From positions 619,554 to 683,553 of the forward strand of contig NW_025856392.1 in the NCBI RefSeq assembly GCF_002878395.1: a stretch of DNA of 64,000 nucleotides, written 5' to 3'. Positions within the stretch are counted from its first letter, which is position 1, and the number at the start of each line of letters is the position of its first letter. Both the position numbers and the translations under genes were made by a program. A model generated the notes under the pieces. That model saw only the letters and a list, made by a program, of their open reading frames with translations, searched no databases and was not told the origin of the DNA. This stretch comes from Capsicum annuum (Eukaryota > Streptophyta > Magnoliopsida > Solanales > Solanaceae). This document shows positions 36,365 through 48,701 of the stretch, in pieces.

Positions 36365-37440
36365 ATCCCTAGGTTATTCGTGAGTTGATATTTGCATTTT
36401 TTAGCTCAAAATTTACCCATTGTTAAGGGTAAAATATTCCTTTAACATAGAGAGACGCGTTGCTAATTTTAAAAGTGTGATTCTGCAAGCAGGTCCTACA
36501 TGAGATTTTTACATAAGTTTGGACTCAAAGTATGAAAATACAATATGGGTGCCTTTGTTCCCGTATTGATGAGTATATTATAATTTTTATAGCACGGAAT
36601 CATGTAGATGCTTCTTGAAAGTAGAAAACGATGATTTAGAAAATTTCATTACTCTTTCTTTAGCATCCAGGTAGGCTAGGTTTTCCTTTATCATACATTT
36701 AGTTTAATTTGGGCCTCTTAGTCAATTTAGGAACCATGAATTAGGCATAATTAGCTTATTTTCTCATATGTTAGGTAGGATTGCTATCTTAAGACTAAAA
36801 GTGTCATGTTAACATATAGCAATAAATTTATATTTCTTAGCCTAGTCCGGCTAGAAATTTCCTTAGAAATGATTTCGGAGATTAAAATGGGGGCCTCCAA
36901 CCACTTTAGGCCAAGACTCTTGTTATCTTCTTGTAGACTACAAAATGAGTTACATTATCAAATGCATACTGTAGAAGAAATGAGGCCAGGTTTATGATAC
37001 TTATGCTAGATTTGAATTTAGGGGAGTTTATTAAGTTCTGCTGCAAGTTTGGTGATTTATGATATTGAGTTCTAATTCAAGTCCGGAAAATGATAATGAT
37101 ATAAGTTCTAATTCAAGTCCAACAATTTATTATTTTAAGTTTCAATTCAAGTTTATAAATGATGATGATATAAGTTCTTGTTCAAGTTCAGTGAAAGACG
37201 ATATAAGTTTCAATTTGAGTCTGGCATTGAAAGGTTGTTTATGGTATGGTAGGAATTGTAGTTATGATTTTAAGATACGGTTACCTATTTTGATTTTTGG
37301 TTATTTATTCTCCTGAATGCACCTCCAGGGCTTATGAGGGCTTGCATTTGGTTATTTACCTTTCTGTACCTAATGGATTATGGGGGATAGTTTTGAAGTA
37401 TTACTTATGCTTTTTCTTTATTTAATATTTGTTCTGATTA
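36365..37440 (+). repeat. Inverted, truncated copy of the E LTR
   Basis: Reads as the reverse complement of about 34390-35420. Shared phrases include 'actcaaag.a..aaa.tacaatatgggt', 'gatgagtatattat' and 'gggccaagattc' versus 'aggccaagactc'. Both ends of the LTR are missing. With the E LTR it forms a large inverted repeat with arms of about 1 kb and a spacer of about 0.95 kb. Confidence 0.65.
37062..37230 (+). repeat. Tandem repeat of about 33-37 bp in the inverted LTR
   Basis: Five imperfect units of the type 'taagttctaattcaagtcc' plus a (ga)tgatgata spacer. They give a Ser/Asn/Asp-rich open frame at 37059-37316, which I regard as a by-product. A related pattern lies in the E LTR at 34560-34690 in the opposite orientation. 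Confidence 0.65.
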
Positions 37441-40220
37441 TTTATTAACATAGTCAAAATGGCAATTGCAAAAATTCAGTAAGCCTCCGCGATTCCACCG
37501 CATCGCAGTTGCTTTCCAGTTTGCAACTAAGGTGGCAACGAGATTTCCACCGCATTACGCCAAGGCTCAGTTTCCTAATTGTCTAATTTCCAGTAAGCTA
37601 ACGAGATTATAGCGCGTCGTGCCAGTATGTAAAATTAAGATTTTTTTAGTTTTAGATTTTAATTCCAAGGGCAAGACGATCATTTTGCTACCCCTATATA
37701 TACTCTTTAACATGAGATTTCTTATTATTTCACCCAAATATACTGTGTTTCTCTTAATTTTCTTCAAGAACAACCATTAGGGTTCATAGCTCAAGACCTA
37801 AGTCATCATGATTCCTTTGTAAATCTTCCGAAAATCATATAACAAGGGATGCAAATGTTGCTTCTTTGGTTCCTTCCACCCAAGAAGTTGAAGAATCCTT
37901 TACTAAATTCAAAGATGTAATATTTAAGAGTTTTCATGATTCATGTGAATTAAAATTGAAGTTTATGTTATTGTTGAGTTTTAATTGATGATTTAGACTA
38001 CCAATTTCAGTGAATTAAAATTGAAGTTTATGTTATTGTTGAGTTTTAATTCATGATTTAGCCTACCAATTTCAAGAGTTGATTCTAGTATGTGATGAAT
38101 TGTGTGATGTTCATGATAAACCCTCTTCAAGTTGCATGATATTGATGTATTCATGATAATTAAGTATAGAATATATGGTATAACCAAAGCATGCTCCCCA
38201 TATGTTCGATAGAATGCTTAAGTAAAGAGAATAGTGCCCTCTTTAGTTTGTTAAGCATGAAATTTCGAATTACATGATAACTAGTGCATGCCAAGCATTT
38301 GTTGAAATGCCTTAGCGAATATATTATGATAAGTTGCATGCGTTCTTATCCATGTGTATTCTTCATTGAAAAACTATGAGGTATTAGTATGCATTCCCTA
38401 TATATTTACATGTTTATGACATTCAAGTGATTGACGAGATATCGTATTGACTGTGTTGTGAATAAAAGTCCATTATCATGATATTCAAGTGTGGTCCTGT
38501 CTTATTTATTTATGCTATTGAATCCTGGGGGTATTTATACCCATAAATTTAGCTGCGTGTCTTGACCTGAGTCAGTCTAAAGATAATTTCAGTCGTGCTA
38601 TGATCAGTAAAATTCAGCTAGTATAGAACTTAAGAAAATTTAGTAATCTCAGTACTAGTTCAATTCAGCCTCAGTATCAGTCTAATCCAACTCAGTATTC
38701 AGTTCTGATTCAATAGTATTCAGTAGTATCCAGTATTCAATTCAGACTTTAGTGAAACTCAGTAAGCTAACAAGAATTTCGTAGCATTCTATCAGATAAC
38801 AAAACCAAGTAAATTCAATTAGCTCAGTCAAGCAAGATGACCAGTAAAAAATTCACCTCAGTGCAAAACAGTCTAGGAATCAGTTAAGTGTCTATTTAGT
38901 TGGGAGTAGGATTCAGCACCGAGCGAGGAAAGGGATGACGACTTCACCATTATTTTAGGTAGAGTCGTTAATAATAATCCCTGCACTATAGAACTATGTA
39001 GCCAGCGCAGAGTGAGGAGTCACTCATTATATTAGGATTGACTACCTCCCCAGAGTAACCAGTTATATTAGGCTTGGCTCCAACCATGTGTCACCCATTA
39101 TATTAGGCATTTCATCGTGGGTTTAGAGAGAAGTGCCTTCACCAATGTCACGATACTGATACCCTTCCAACTGGGGCTACAGGTTGGACCCCAAAGAAGC
39201 TAGAAGGGGTAAGTCAGTTAGATGACTGCCTCCCATAGTCTCAGTTTCAGATTTAGTCTCAATAATAAAATTCAGCTGAGGAGTCACTAGTTATACTAGG
39301 CTTGACTATATCTCAGAGATCACCCGTTATATAGGCTTGATCTCAGATTCTAACAATTATATTCATTATCAGTAGACTCAAAGGTTACCCATTATATATG
39401 CTTGATCTCAGATTCAGACAATAATATTCATTATCAGTAGACTCAGAGGTCACCGTTATAGAGGTTTGATCTCAGATATAATAAATTAGTATCAGTATCA
39501 GTAAGATTAGATATCAATCTCAATAGACTCAGTTATTCTATCTCTTAGTATTAGTAAACTAAGACATCAGTACTAGTACACTTAGTCATTAGTAAGTCAA
39601 TATTTAGAAACCAGTATTTTGAGTTCATATTCAGTGTTACTCAGATTCCAGTTTTGGTTTGTGCATTCATACATATGTCCTCATTTAGTACTTTTATGTT
39701 ATTTAGTTAAGTTATTTTTATGCATAAGCCCTTGCATTTAGCCATACCTCATCTTGCATACCAGTACATTCAAAGTACTGACACATACTTTTCTCTTGCG
39801 CTATGTAGTCTTATACCATAGGTTCCAAAGCATGAGATCTAGAGCACCCTTAGTAGTCCAGACTCAGTCAGCAGGAGTAGACGTAGCACTGATTCCTCTT
39901 CATTTGTGGATGATCCTTATTTTATTATGGCATTAGACTCAGTTTCTTTTAGTATACAGAGTTAGCTGGGGGCATGTCCCATAAACTACACAGTTTAGAC
40001 AAGTTTAGAGGCTTTTCGGACAAATGTATTTGTATTCAGTTTTCAGTACAGAGTATTTTTAGATATTTGAACCTTATGGCAAGTGTTTACTAGTTTTCTG
40101 CATTTATTTTAGTATATTATGCAGTACTCAGGTACAAATATCAAAAAAGGGTTAGCTTGTGGTCCTTTGGGATCATGAGCATTGTGTAGCATTCTGGTTT
40201 TCAAAAATAGGGGCGTTACA
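37441..40220 (+). repeat. A-type LTR in plus orientation
   Basis: Reverse-complement relative of the LTRs of element A. 'ttccaactggggctacaggttggacccca', split across 39173-39205, mirrors the block at 1687-1730, and the CAGTA-rich section 38560-39660 mirrors the ACTGA-rich one of A. It ends GGGCGTTACA at 40220. The left edge is not clear and the LTR start seems lost. It includes a 65-bp tandem duplication at 37945-38074. No internal region of its own is attached; the right neighbour is an Athila-type gag. Confidence 0.65.
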
Positions 40221-40689
40221 GCGATGGACCCAATAGAAAGATTCCTCAACCATAATGCCTCCTCATCCATTAGGGAGAATAGGAAGAGGCACAAATTCTA
40301 TTGACTCTTGTGAGATATGAGCAATGTCAAATGGGGCACACACTTCCACAAAATTATTTAAGTGCAAGTTTAGGTCTTTCGGAGCTTAACCCCCAAAGAG
40401 ACCTTTTATTTGAAGCATGTGTAATATCACACTTTTGACATGGAATACACCATTCCCATTAGTTAGTGGGATATGGATGGCACTAAAATGCCCCACATCA
40501 TGAAGGTGGTCTTCATCATTGTGGGGACCATTAAAGATCCCCATATTTCTTGAATGATCACTCATTGTGTCGTGGACAGTATTGAAATCTCCTAAAATAT
40601 ACCAAAAACAACAAAAAATATAAAATACAAACATTACGGGTAAACCCAAAGTTACTATCAACACTACAGAAGAAAAAACTAAGTTTCAC
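40221..40689 (-). pseudogene. Athila-type gag N-terminal fragment
   Basis: On the minus strand the frame 40386-40664 ends in LHMLQIKGLFGG, then a stop. After it come HLNNFVEVCAPF and AHISQESI, and in another frame LFLFSLMDEEALWL near 40270. These are the conserved order of Athila/Tat-type gag (LKGLFGGL..., NFVEVC, ISQESVRLRLFPFSL). The fragment is cut at 40220 by the neighbouring LTR. Gag would form the particle; only its first part is here, with a stop and a frameshift. Confidence 0.72.
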
Positions 40690-40707
40690 TCCCCGACAAC
40701 GGTGCTA
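40690..40707 (-). other. Decayed tRNA-Asp primer binding site
   Basis: The plus strand reads tccccgacaacggtgcta, which matches the plant tRNA-Asp 3' end (tccccggcaacggcgcca) at 15 of 18 positions. The three differences are C/T or G/A transitions. Athila elements typically use tRNA-Asp, whereas A and C here use tRNA-iMet. Confidence 0.75.
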
Positions 40708-40710
40708 TTT

Positions 40711-42116
40711 TGTTCATGCTCACCTATACCATAATTTTTGTGTTGTACGATCATTATCAATATAATAACCCAACTTGAGTTATGGCCAAATCCACGAGAA
40801 GTGTAACTAGTATTCTAATCCTATGTTTGTTGAAAGCTACTAAGTATTTAGCAGCAATGTAACTATAAAGTAAAACATAAATTAAAATTTAGGTTATGAT
40901 TTTACATGTTGTTTAAAAAAAATTCACTTGAACTAAAAATTTAGTTGGAAAAATATTAAGTAAAATTGTAGTAGGAGAATAGTCTTGGGATTACGCTTTC
41001 CCAGGGGAAAATAGTGTATGGGTACATAAGGGTCACATTTAAATTCTACTTAATGAATATATGGCTAGGCTAGGTTAGGTCTTTTTGTGTTAGTATTTCA
41101 AATGAACACCAAAAATATCACCCATGGATTCTTTCAAATGCCTCATGGGTGTGGAAAACAAATAAACCCAAAACCTCAATTGGGCAACTCTATTTCTAGG
41201 AAGATGCCCAATAATTAGCAAATTCACCGTTCATCCTTAATTCTCAGACAATGTAAAGGAATAAGATATCTAATTATTTTTCAAAAATACTTGTAACCCA
41301 TATTCCTCTTTCAAAGATAATATGGAATCTAAAAAAATACCCACATCCCTCTTTTAAGGATGATGTGGGATTTTAGAAACTTGGGGCTTTCACCCATAAA
41401 TTTAAATCTATCAGTCAAGAATTAGAGATACCCAACATCATTAACCAAGAATTTTCACTAACAATTAAGACCCACACATATTTGCACCCTATTCAACCAT
41501 AACCCCAAGATAGATATTTTGTTACTCATGAGATTAGAGGCAGGAAACAAACCCAAGTGAGTATGAAATTGTTCCATTAATAACAACGAAGAATAATTCA
41601 CAAACCTTTTAATATAATTTACAACCAAAATCTCTTGGAAAATTATCTACAATTGTCTTTCCCAAAGTAGTAGGGTTTTTTATCCACAAAAAAATTGAAA
41701 TCTAGCTAGGAGGTGCCTCAAAAGTAAAAGGGTTTTACCCTTTAGAAAATTTAGGTTAAGCTTCTTTGAATTATGAATCTACCCTTGGACTATTTTTCAC
41801 TCCATCACGATTGCACTCTCTATTATTGAGTCACATTTGTGAAAATAGAGGGTTATCTGTTCTTCTGGTTGCTTGACTGCGATTTCAAATCAATGCATTT
41901 TGATCGTGGTACATGAGGGCCACATGATTTTCTAGATTTTCCACTACTTAGACCTTTTAGTTCACATTCAACTTCCTTCACTTATTTTATTCCAATTACC
42001 TATATACCAGTAAGACAAGGGAATTAGTGTATTCAAATTTCAAATTTGTCTAATTACGACCATTTAACCATAGTAATGTACACTAATTTGGGTGTCAATG
42101 AGTGGTAAATTTAACA
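40711..42116 (-). repeat. 5' LTR of the Athila-type fragment
   Basis: Bounded by TGTTCATGCT on the left and TTTAACA on the right (TGTT...AACA), about 1.4 kb, directly next to the tRNA-Asp primer site. No second copy occurs in the window, so the right edge rests on the terminal motif only. Confidence 0.6.
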
Positions 42117-43770
42117 CTCATGAACACTTCTCAAGAGAAATAGAAGGGTCTCCAATTCTAGTGTCATGTGGGGATCCCAAGTCCATCTAGGACTAGGGAC
42201 CACCCCCGTTACCCAACACAACCTATTAATACACATACCATGGTCAAATAAATTTCAAATGTATAACAAGATATCATTACTGTTATATCTAAGGCTATGG
42301 GAAAGGTCTATGACTGTTACCACCCATACGAGCCCAACCATCCGACACTTAATTGATAACCAAGACAAAACCAAACCTTAGTAAAAAACCATAACCATAT
42401 GAGTTCTGATATAATTATCTAATCTAAAATAAAAGAGGATGGAACGATTATATATTAAATCCAATGATATCAGCCCCAATACCAATGCTAATACTAAGGC
42501 TAGCACCAATACCGATCCTGCCCATTCAAACCCATAATAGTCACTCAAAGCCTCTAACTAAAAGAAAAACTATATTTGGCTGGGACATTCCCCCAACTAT
42601 ATCAAAAACCAATATCAATAAATAAACCAAAGTATGTAAGGATATCCATGATATACAATAGAGACTTTTTGGATATGAAAGCTTACCACTTCAATCCAAT
42701 AGCTGATCCCAAATCTGATTACTAAGCATAAGAAGTAGAATGACTTATTTTCATCACGCAGGGATATAATAGCTTGAAGATGGATTAGTGGGTGAACGCT
42801 AGCATGAACTCAGGATAACGATAAATTAATGTCATCCAGTAAAATCAAGTAAACCAACCATATGTATACAAACCATACATACATATATATATACATATAT
42901 ATTTATATATACATCTATATGTATATCTATATCTATATATATATATATATAACCATGCCAGGAAAGAGAGTCAGGTTTAGCATGAATTTAAATCCATTAA
43001 CTTGGGTATGTGTAGCTTAAGCATCCTCAAACCACCCACGGGCTATTAGGGTGCATGTAACCCCCAGAACGGGCCCTAAAACATGTAGCCGTACGAACCA
43101 GAGATACCATAAGAGAACAGGATTCCCAAGTACCTTTCTCTCTCAATGATTTATTTGTACAATGTACTCAGAGAATTCCCATATACCATATAGTATCATA
43201 TAATATCAATATGACCACCCCTCATGTAGGCAAACATGAGTTTCCAGTGTCAGTGTTCTTACATTGTACTCCTTCCTTTACAGTTAGCTATCACACCACA
43301 CCATTATTGCCTAATTAAAATTATTTGGAACTAATGAAACCATTATTCCATTTCTTAACCAAGGCTATGAGTAGTGGTATCATCATACCGACTATAGATT
43401 ACAAGCAATGTCCTAAGCCAACCTTTTTATGTAAAATGATTCTAATATACCCATAGGATACATGATCAAATTAACTTGGGGGAGTCCCGTATACCCCAAA
43501 AGCATCTCATTATTATATTAGCTTGGGAGAATCCCACGTAGCCAACAAGTTGTTCACTAATATATTTACTTGGGGGATTCCCTTGTACCCTACAAGGATG
43601 TTTAATTAACCATAACCATGACAAAAATACCTTACCATTTAACCATTCCAAATAATTTAAACTATTTATGCCATTTAGTGTTCCATTACCAAACCATACC
43701 ATGCAATAGTTCCATTAAAAGTCTAATAATAAAGTAAAAGCATTATCATATGTATTTTATCTAAAATGTT
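42117..43770 (-). repeat. C-type LTR fragment
   Basis: Recognised by its likeness to the left half of the C LTRs: 'gggatcccaagtccatctaggactagggaccacc' (42171-42204), then 'gtgaacgctagcatg' near 42795 and 'cttgggtatgtgtagct' near 43001. A mixed (AT)n tract lies at about 42870-42950. The right half of the LTR is missing, replaced by the next fragment. No gene. Confidence 0.55.
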
Positions 43771-43774
43771 AGGG

Positions 43775-45928
43775 GCATATTTAAGCATGAATTGAGATCA
43801 TAGAGGTCCCTTAATTCTAAGACGAGTTAAAACTTTTCTATCGATTATGTTTTAGTGAATGTCTAAACTTAGGTCAACTTACATCGATAATAACTCTAGT
43901 ATCTGATGAGTTAGAGGGCCTATGATTTATCAAATTGTAGGTATTTGAGTCTTCTTTCCAACTTCACTAGTTTTTCCTTAATCCGATAATGAAGTTAATA
44001 ATTATGCCTGTTTTACTGAGAGGTGTCAGTCTATTGAGGTACGACGACCAGACTGACAAACTACCAAGCCAGTGATGGATCGTCAAGTTTCCTATCAAGA
44101 CTTAAGAAGTAAGATCATTTTATAGACAAAAACTGATGGTTGGAGTGATTGTCTATCACCATAATGACGGTCCGTCAACCAAACCATCAGTTGAGGTCGA
44201 ATCGCATAAAGGTGTGTTTTTAATGGGGTATTTTGATATTTTCCTCCACAGAAGCTTCTTACACAAATTAAATTAAATTATAAATGTTATTAATTGAAAT
44301 TTATTAGTTTTACATCTTATCAAATCGTCTCCACTCTAAATAATAAGATGAAACTAGGGTTTTTTCTAAGTTCAAGAATTCAAGGAAAGGGTTAAGATTA
44401 GAGTTTCAATTTTAAAATTAAACTACTTATGGTAAGTGGGGTTGTTCTAATATCATGAGCATGTGTTTTCAATGAATTTTAACAATGTTTATAATTTTAT
44501 AAGTATATATATATGTGGTGAGTTTGGAAATTTATTTTAAAACCATGTATTGAAAACATAGTTTGATAAAGGTACCTAATGGTCTTGGAATTTCTTTGCA
44601 TAACCTTGATTTATGATTTCTTATATATATGTTCTTTGAACTTGAATATGGGTTTAAAAATGAATTGTGAGTCCTTTAAATCCATGATGATATTTATGTA
44701 CTTGTATAGTATTGGATTGTATACTATTAAGAGCATGGTTTAAGAACCGTTTGGGAATAATAGAATTATGCTAAACCAATGATGAAGACTAGTTTTTTGT
44801 AAACAAATGATGATTTTATTAAGTTTTATGGTTTTGATAATCAATACGCATGTGTTAAATGATTGGTGCGCAGAAGGCTATGAAATTGTGGGCTATAAAG
44901 GACTTGCAATTTGGGAGTATGACGATACCCATTGAGAAGTGGCCCTTGAAAAAAACTAAAAAATATTATGATCATGACACATTTTTTCCTTTAATGATCT
45001 AATACTAAACTAATACAAGTTGGATGGTCATCCGAAGAAAGCACGAGTCAGGGGACTCTATGCTAGAAATTGTGATTTGCCGACACGAGACTTTGGTATC
45101 CTGCTATGTGATCTTGTGTACCTAGTATGATATCATTCTAATTTGGGACTATGGTTAGGAGCCCTTATTTATGATATTTTTCCCAACCATGACATATTGA
45201 CTTGATTGGGGATTTTGACACCCTGCTTTGTGATTTTGCATGTTCTCCCCTTACTAGAACTACAAGCGTATTAGAAAATCAAGATTTGGTTTTCTATGTG
45301 AGCATGAATTTGTAGGATGTACCATCTAGCCCAATAATTCTAAATTAAATTGAGATACAAAGGAAAAAAATGTGTTTGGAAACTCATGTTATTATGATCA
45401 TGTGCTTTCAAATTATTTTGCGACACTATTTATATAAAATCTCTAACCTATAGTGTGTAAAATTTGTATTTTATTTTTGGATTACCCTGTGGACTAATAC
45501 ATCTATATTGACCCACTATATTTTAGGTTTTGAGGCTCAGTCCAGGGGTCCCGCTAAGTCGTAGATTTTTCAGATAGAAGTGTGCAGTTGGTGACCCTCC
45601 CTTACTTTGGAAGGCCTATATTTAAAGCATTGTTATTTCATTTTGGTTTTGGTCCGACAGGGGGCCTTGTCCCTATTTTAGACAAGATGTTAGCTTTGAT
45701 GTATTAGAGATTTTGCATACTGATATTAGATACTATTGGAGGTTTATGAATTTCGTTTTGGATTATTTAGTTAAATTATAATATTAACCATGTTTCCGTC
45801 TATTAAAAATTCTGCATTTCTTTATACTATTTGAATGTTGTGCATGATTTCCAGAAAGAAAAAAGGTGCTCGGGTCATCATGGTTTGGGATGCCCATAAT
45901 GGCCATGGACTCGCTTCAGGTCGTGACA
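43775..45928 (+). repeat. B-related LTR fragment in plus orientation
   Basis: Resembles the LTRs of element B from about 100 bases inside their start: 'catagaggtcc.t.aa.tc.aagacgagtt.aaac' near 43800, 'aggagccc' near 45155, and the end CAGGTCGTGACA at 45928. The first part is missing. It lacks the GC-rich 33-bp repeats of the B LTRs. No coding region follows that could be tied to it. Confidence 0.55.
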
Positions 45929-47473
45929 ATAATGCTCAAAGGTTGCTAACTTTATAGAATCTTTGTCTTATTATAAAGATCCATTTTTGCAGGCTCAATC
46001 CAAGATACTTCTCAAGAAAATTACTTTTGATCCATATCTTGACCATGATATATTGAATTATGAGATTAAGTTATGCAACAAGAGCAGATATGGTATGTTT
46101 GTTTGGTATTCATATGCTTTTTAGCTAGGTAATGATCTTTTATTAATTAAGGAGCTTATGAATTATATTTTTAGCCCTTAGGTTGGTGATTTCATTGTTC
46201 TATTAAATGATGCAGTGCATGGATATTCAAAATGGGTGTTTATGCATAAAATAACTAAATTGGTTAAGTGGTTTCATGGTCACTACCTAGTATGATTTTT
46301 ACTAAATGCTTTCCATAGTTTATTTATTTACCATGTACTGATTGTTATTATCATATTAGTTTTAGGTATTTCTCAAGCTTTGAGGAAAACTATTCTTTAT
46401 GTGAGGAAAAATGAAAGGAACCCTCGAAGATCAAATCTCAAGGGAGGAATAGTTATTACTAATGCCAAGATTCAAGGACAAATCTTTTTTAAGTAGGGGA
46501 GAATGTTAGCATCCATAGAAACATCATATCATTAAATGATAGAGAATATCAAGTTATTTTAATAGGTTGCATTTAAATATTAAAAAATATCTTATAATAG
46601 AAGAAGATCTCTAACCCAATGAAGATAACTTGACCAAATCTTACATCTATTTGGGGGCCTAAATTAAAATCCAAGATGAGATAGAATGAGGACCAAATTT
46701 ACCTCAAAATGGAAAAGATGTATCACCCATAATTAGTCTTCTTTTAATTAGTTTTTGGAACCTACATTTAATAGTTGTTTAATTCTATGTTTTTTAGAAC
46801 CTACATTTAATAGTTGTTTAATTCTATGTTGACTTCCTAGGAATTTATGTGGCATGTTTCTATGCCATTAATTGTTATTTTTTTTAGCATCAACTTTATA
46901 GGATAATATGTGTGGCAGTCTTCTAGGACTTAGGAAGTATCATTTTTATTTATTGTTATCTTTGACCGACCCTTTCTTTACTTCTATACAAAGGGGTGTT
47001 TTATTTTATCGTAAATCAGATTCTTAAAGAATATTAATGCATTGAGAGTTCTTTTTAACCTTTGTGGTAGACTAATTTAGGACTTATCTTTCAACTATGA
47101 AGTTCATAGTTTAAGGTATTAAGATAACTTTGTTTTTATATATCAGTTGTTATCTCTTGGTATTATTAGAAGGAGATTGGTACTCTTACTAATTATTGTC
47201 TAATGTTACTCATGAAGTTGTCATGATCCATACTTTATTAATTTCTCAAGTAAAGCCATTTGGTTCATCTATGACCAATTCGTTGTTACGTGGATCTTGT
47301 AAAGTCTCTATCATTTTAATTCATGTTTAGTATTTTTAGTTTGTTTCTGGGTTTTTCTTTCGGATATCTTTTATGTTATTACTGTAGTTTTTTATTCCCG
47401 ACCTCTATGTTATCATCGACTAACTATCATTCTTACCATATTTCACTAATTTTCATGCCACAAGTATCGCATC
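45929..47473 (+). other. Unidentified LTR-element-like stretch
   Basis: Near 46490 the sequence reads 'ttaagtaggggagaa' followed by TGTTAGCATCC, which looks like a polypurine tract followed by an LTR start on the plus strand. Further on, 'ttctatacaaaggggtg' near 46985 is promoter-like. The 560 bases before it should then be the end of an internal region, but I could not read a known protein there. A 39-bp tandem duplication is at 46758-46835. The element type remains open. Confidence 0.35.
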
Positions 47474-47652
47474 AGCTGAGTAAAATAATATAACAATAAC
47501 AACAACAACAACAACAAATCCAGTATATTCCCACATAGTTGGGTCTAGGGAGGGTAAAATATATGCAGTCCATACCACTACCCCCGAAGGAGTAGAGAGG
47601 CTGTTTCCGATAGACCCTCGGCTCAAGACAAAAGAAGCTGAGTAAAATAATA
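47474..47652 (-). mobile_element. Short non-LTR retroposon with (TTG)n tail
   Basis: A body of about 145 bases (47491-47635) is flanked by a perfect 17-bp direct repeat, agctgagtaaaataata, at 47474-47490 and 47636-47652. On the minus strand it reads GAGGGTCTATCGGAAACAGCC, split here across 47609-47629, then GGTAGTGGTATGGACTGC and a 3' end of TTGTTGTTG. This is the widespread plant SINE/RTE-LINE 3' tail (Au or TS type). No tRNA-like A and B boxes are visible, so it is either a 5'-truncated copy or a LINE tail. Confidence 0.82.
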
Positions 47653-48701
47653 ATCCATGATAATATATAAGACTAACCAATTTTTTATCAATTTAATACA
47701 TCCAAACACCACGCCGAAAGGCCTAAGACATGAAATCTTTCAACATTACTATCAAAATTATGTGTTTCTAGCCTAGGTCTACTACATGTGAAACCATGAA
47801 CTACCTTTTAGACAAAACTTGTTATTACAGAGAGAGATGAGATAACCTATGTGTGCTAAGCATATTCCTATGTTTGCTTCCCTTCGAATATGTCTTGAAA
47901 CCACCCTTATGAACCCTAAGTTTTGAAATCTTATGGTTGGGAAGATGGAGATTTTAGAGTTTTCTTAAAGGAGGGGGCGACCTAGGGGAATTATAAAAGA
48001 GAAGATTCTTAAAGATCTCTTAGGTTTACTATTGTCTTCTACCATTGCAATGATTAACCGATCGTTGTCTTGGTTGACAACAGTCGAGCAAAATTTGTTT
48101 AGATCTGTTGGCCCGATCCTCTTTTGGCATCATTTTACCTTTCCACTTTAATTTTTCTCAGCCCACTTTGAGCGTATTATTTCTCATAAGTTATTTTTGA
48201 GGCATTTCTCACATATTGTTAGTTCAGTTTGTTACATTATACTAGTTTACCTATCATTCATCCCGAACGGTCATTGGTGGAATGGAGAGTTTTTAGGATG
48301 AATATCATATCTAAGTATGCACAATGGTTGTGAAACTAATGCAACCTCCCATCAATTTCTAACTCAATTTGATAACACTTACGCAACCACTATCCCATAA
48401 CAACAACAACCCGCCAACATAGAACAAACCAATAAGTTTGTGGCATCAAACATGGCAACTATAACTTAAGGAGTAAGATTCATTATAAAATTTAAGTAAT
48501 AGGTCATCTACAATACCTAAAACATCACCAAATATTATTGTGCATAAATATTTGGGTAGACAATGCAGATAGTGAGGGTGGATGAAATTATGTATCGTTG
48601 CACCGACAGTTTTACTTCTATACAATACTACTTTAAAAGTGATTCTTTTGCTGCTAAAACCTAAGGAAGTAACTTGGGACTTGGCCTTTGTCCAGGACAT
48701 T
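47653..48701. other. Unassigned non-coding stretch
   Basis: No gene, RNA or clear repeat family was identified. Short phrases such as 'gaaatcttatggttgggaagatgg' suggest an old LTR, but I found no partner in the window. It ends where the next LTR-like repeat starts. Confidence 0.3.
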
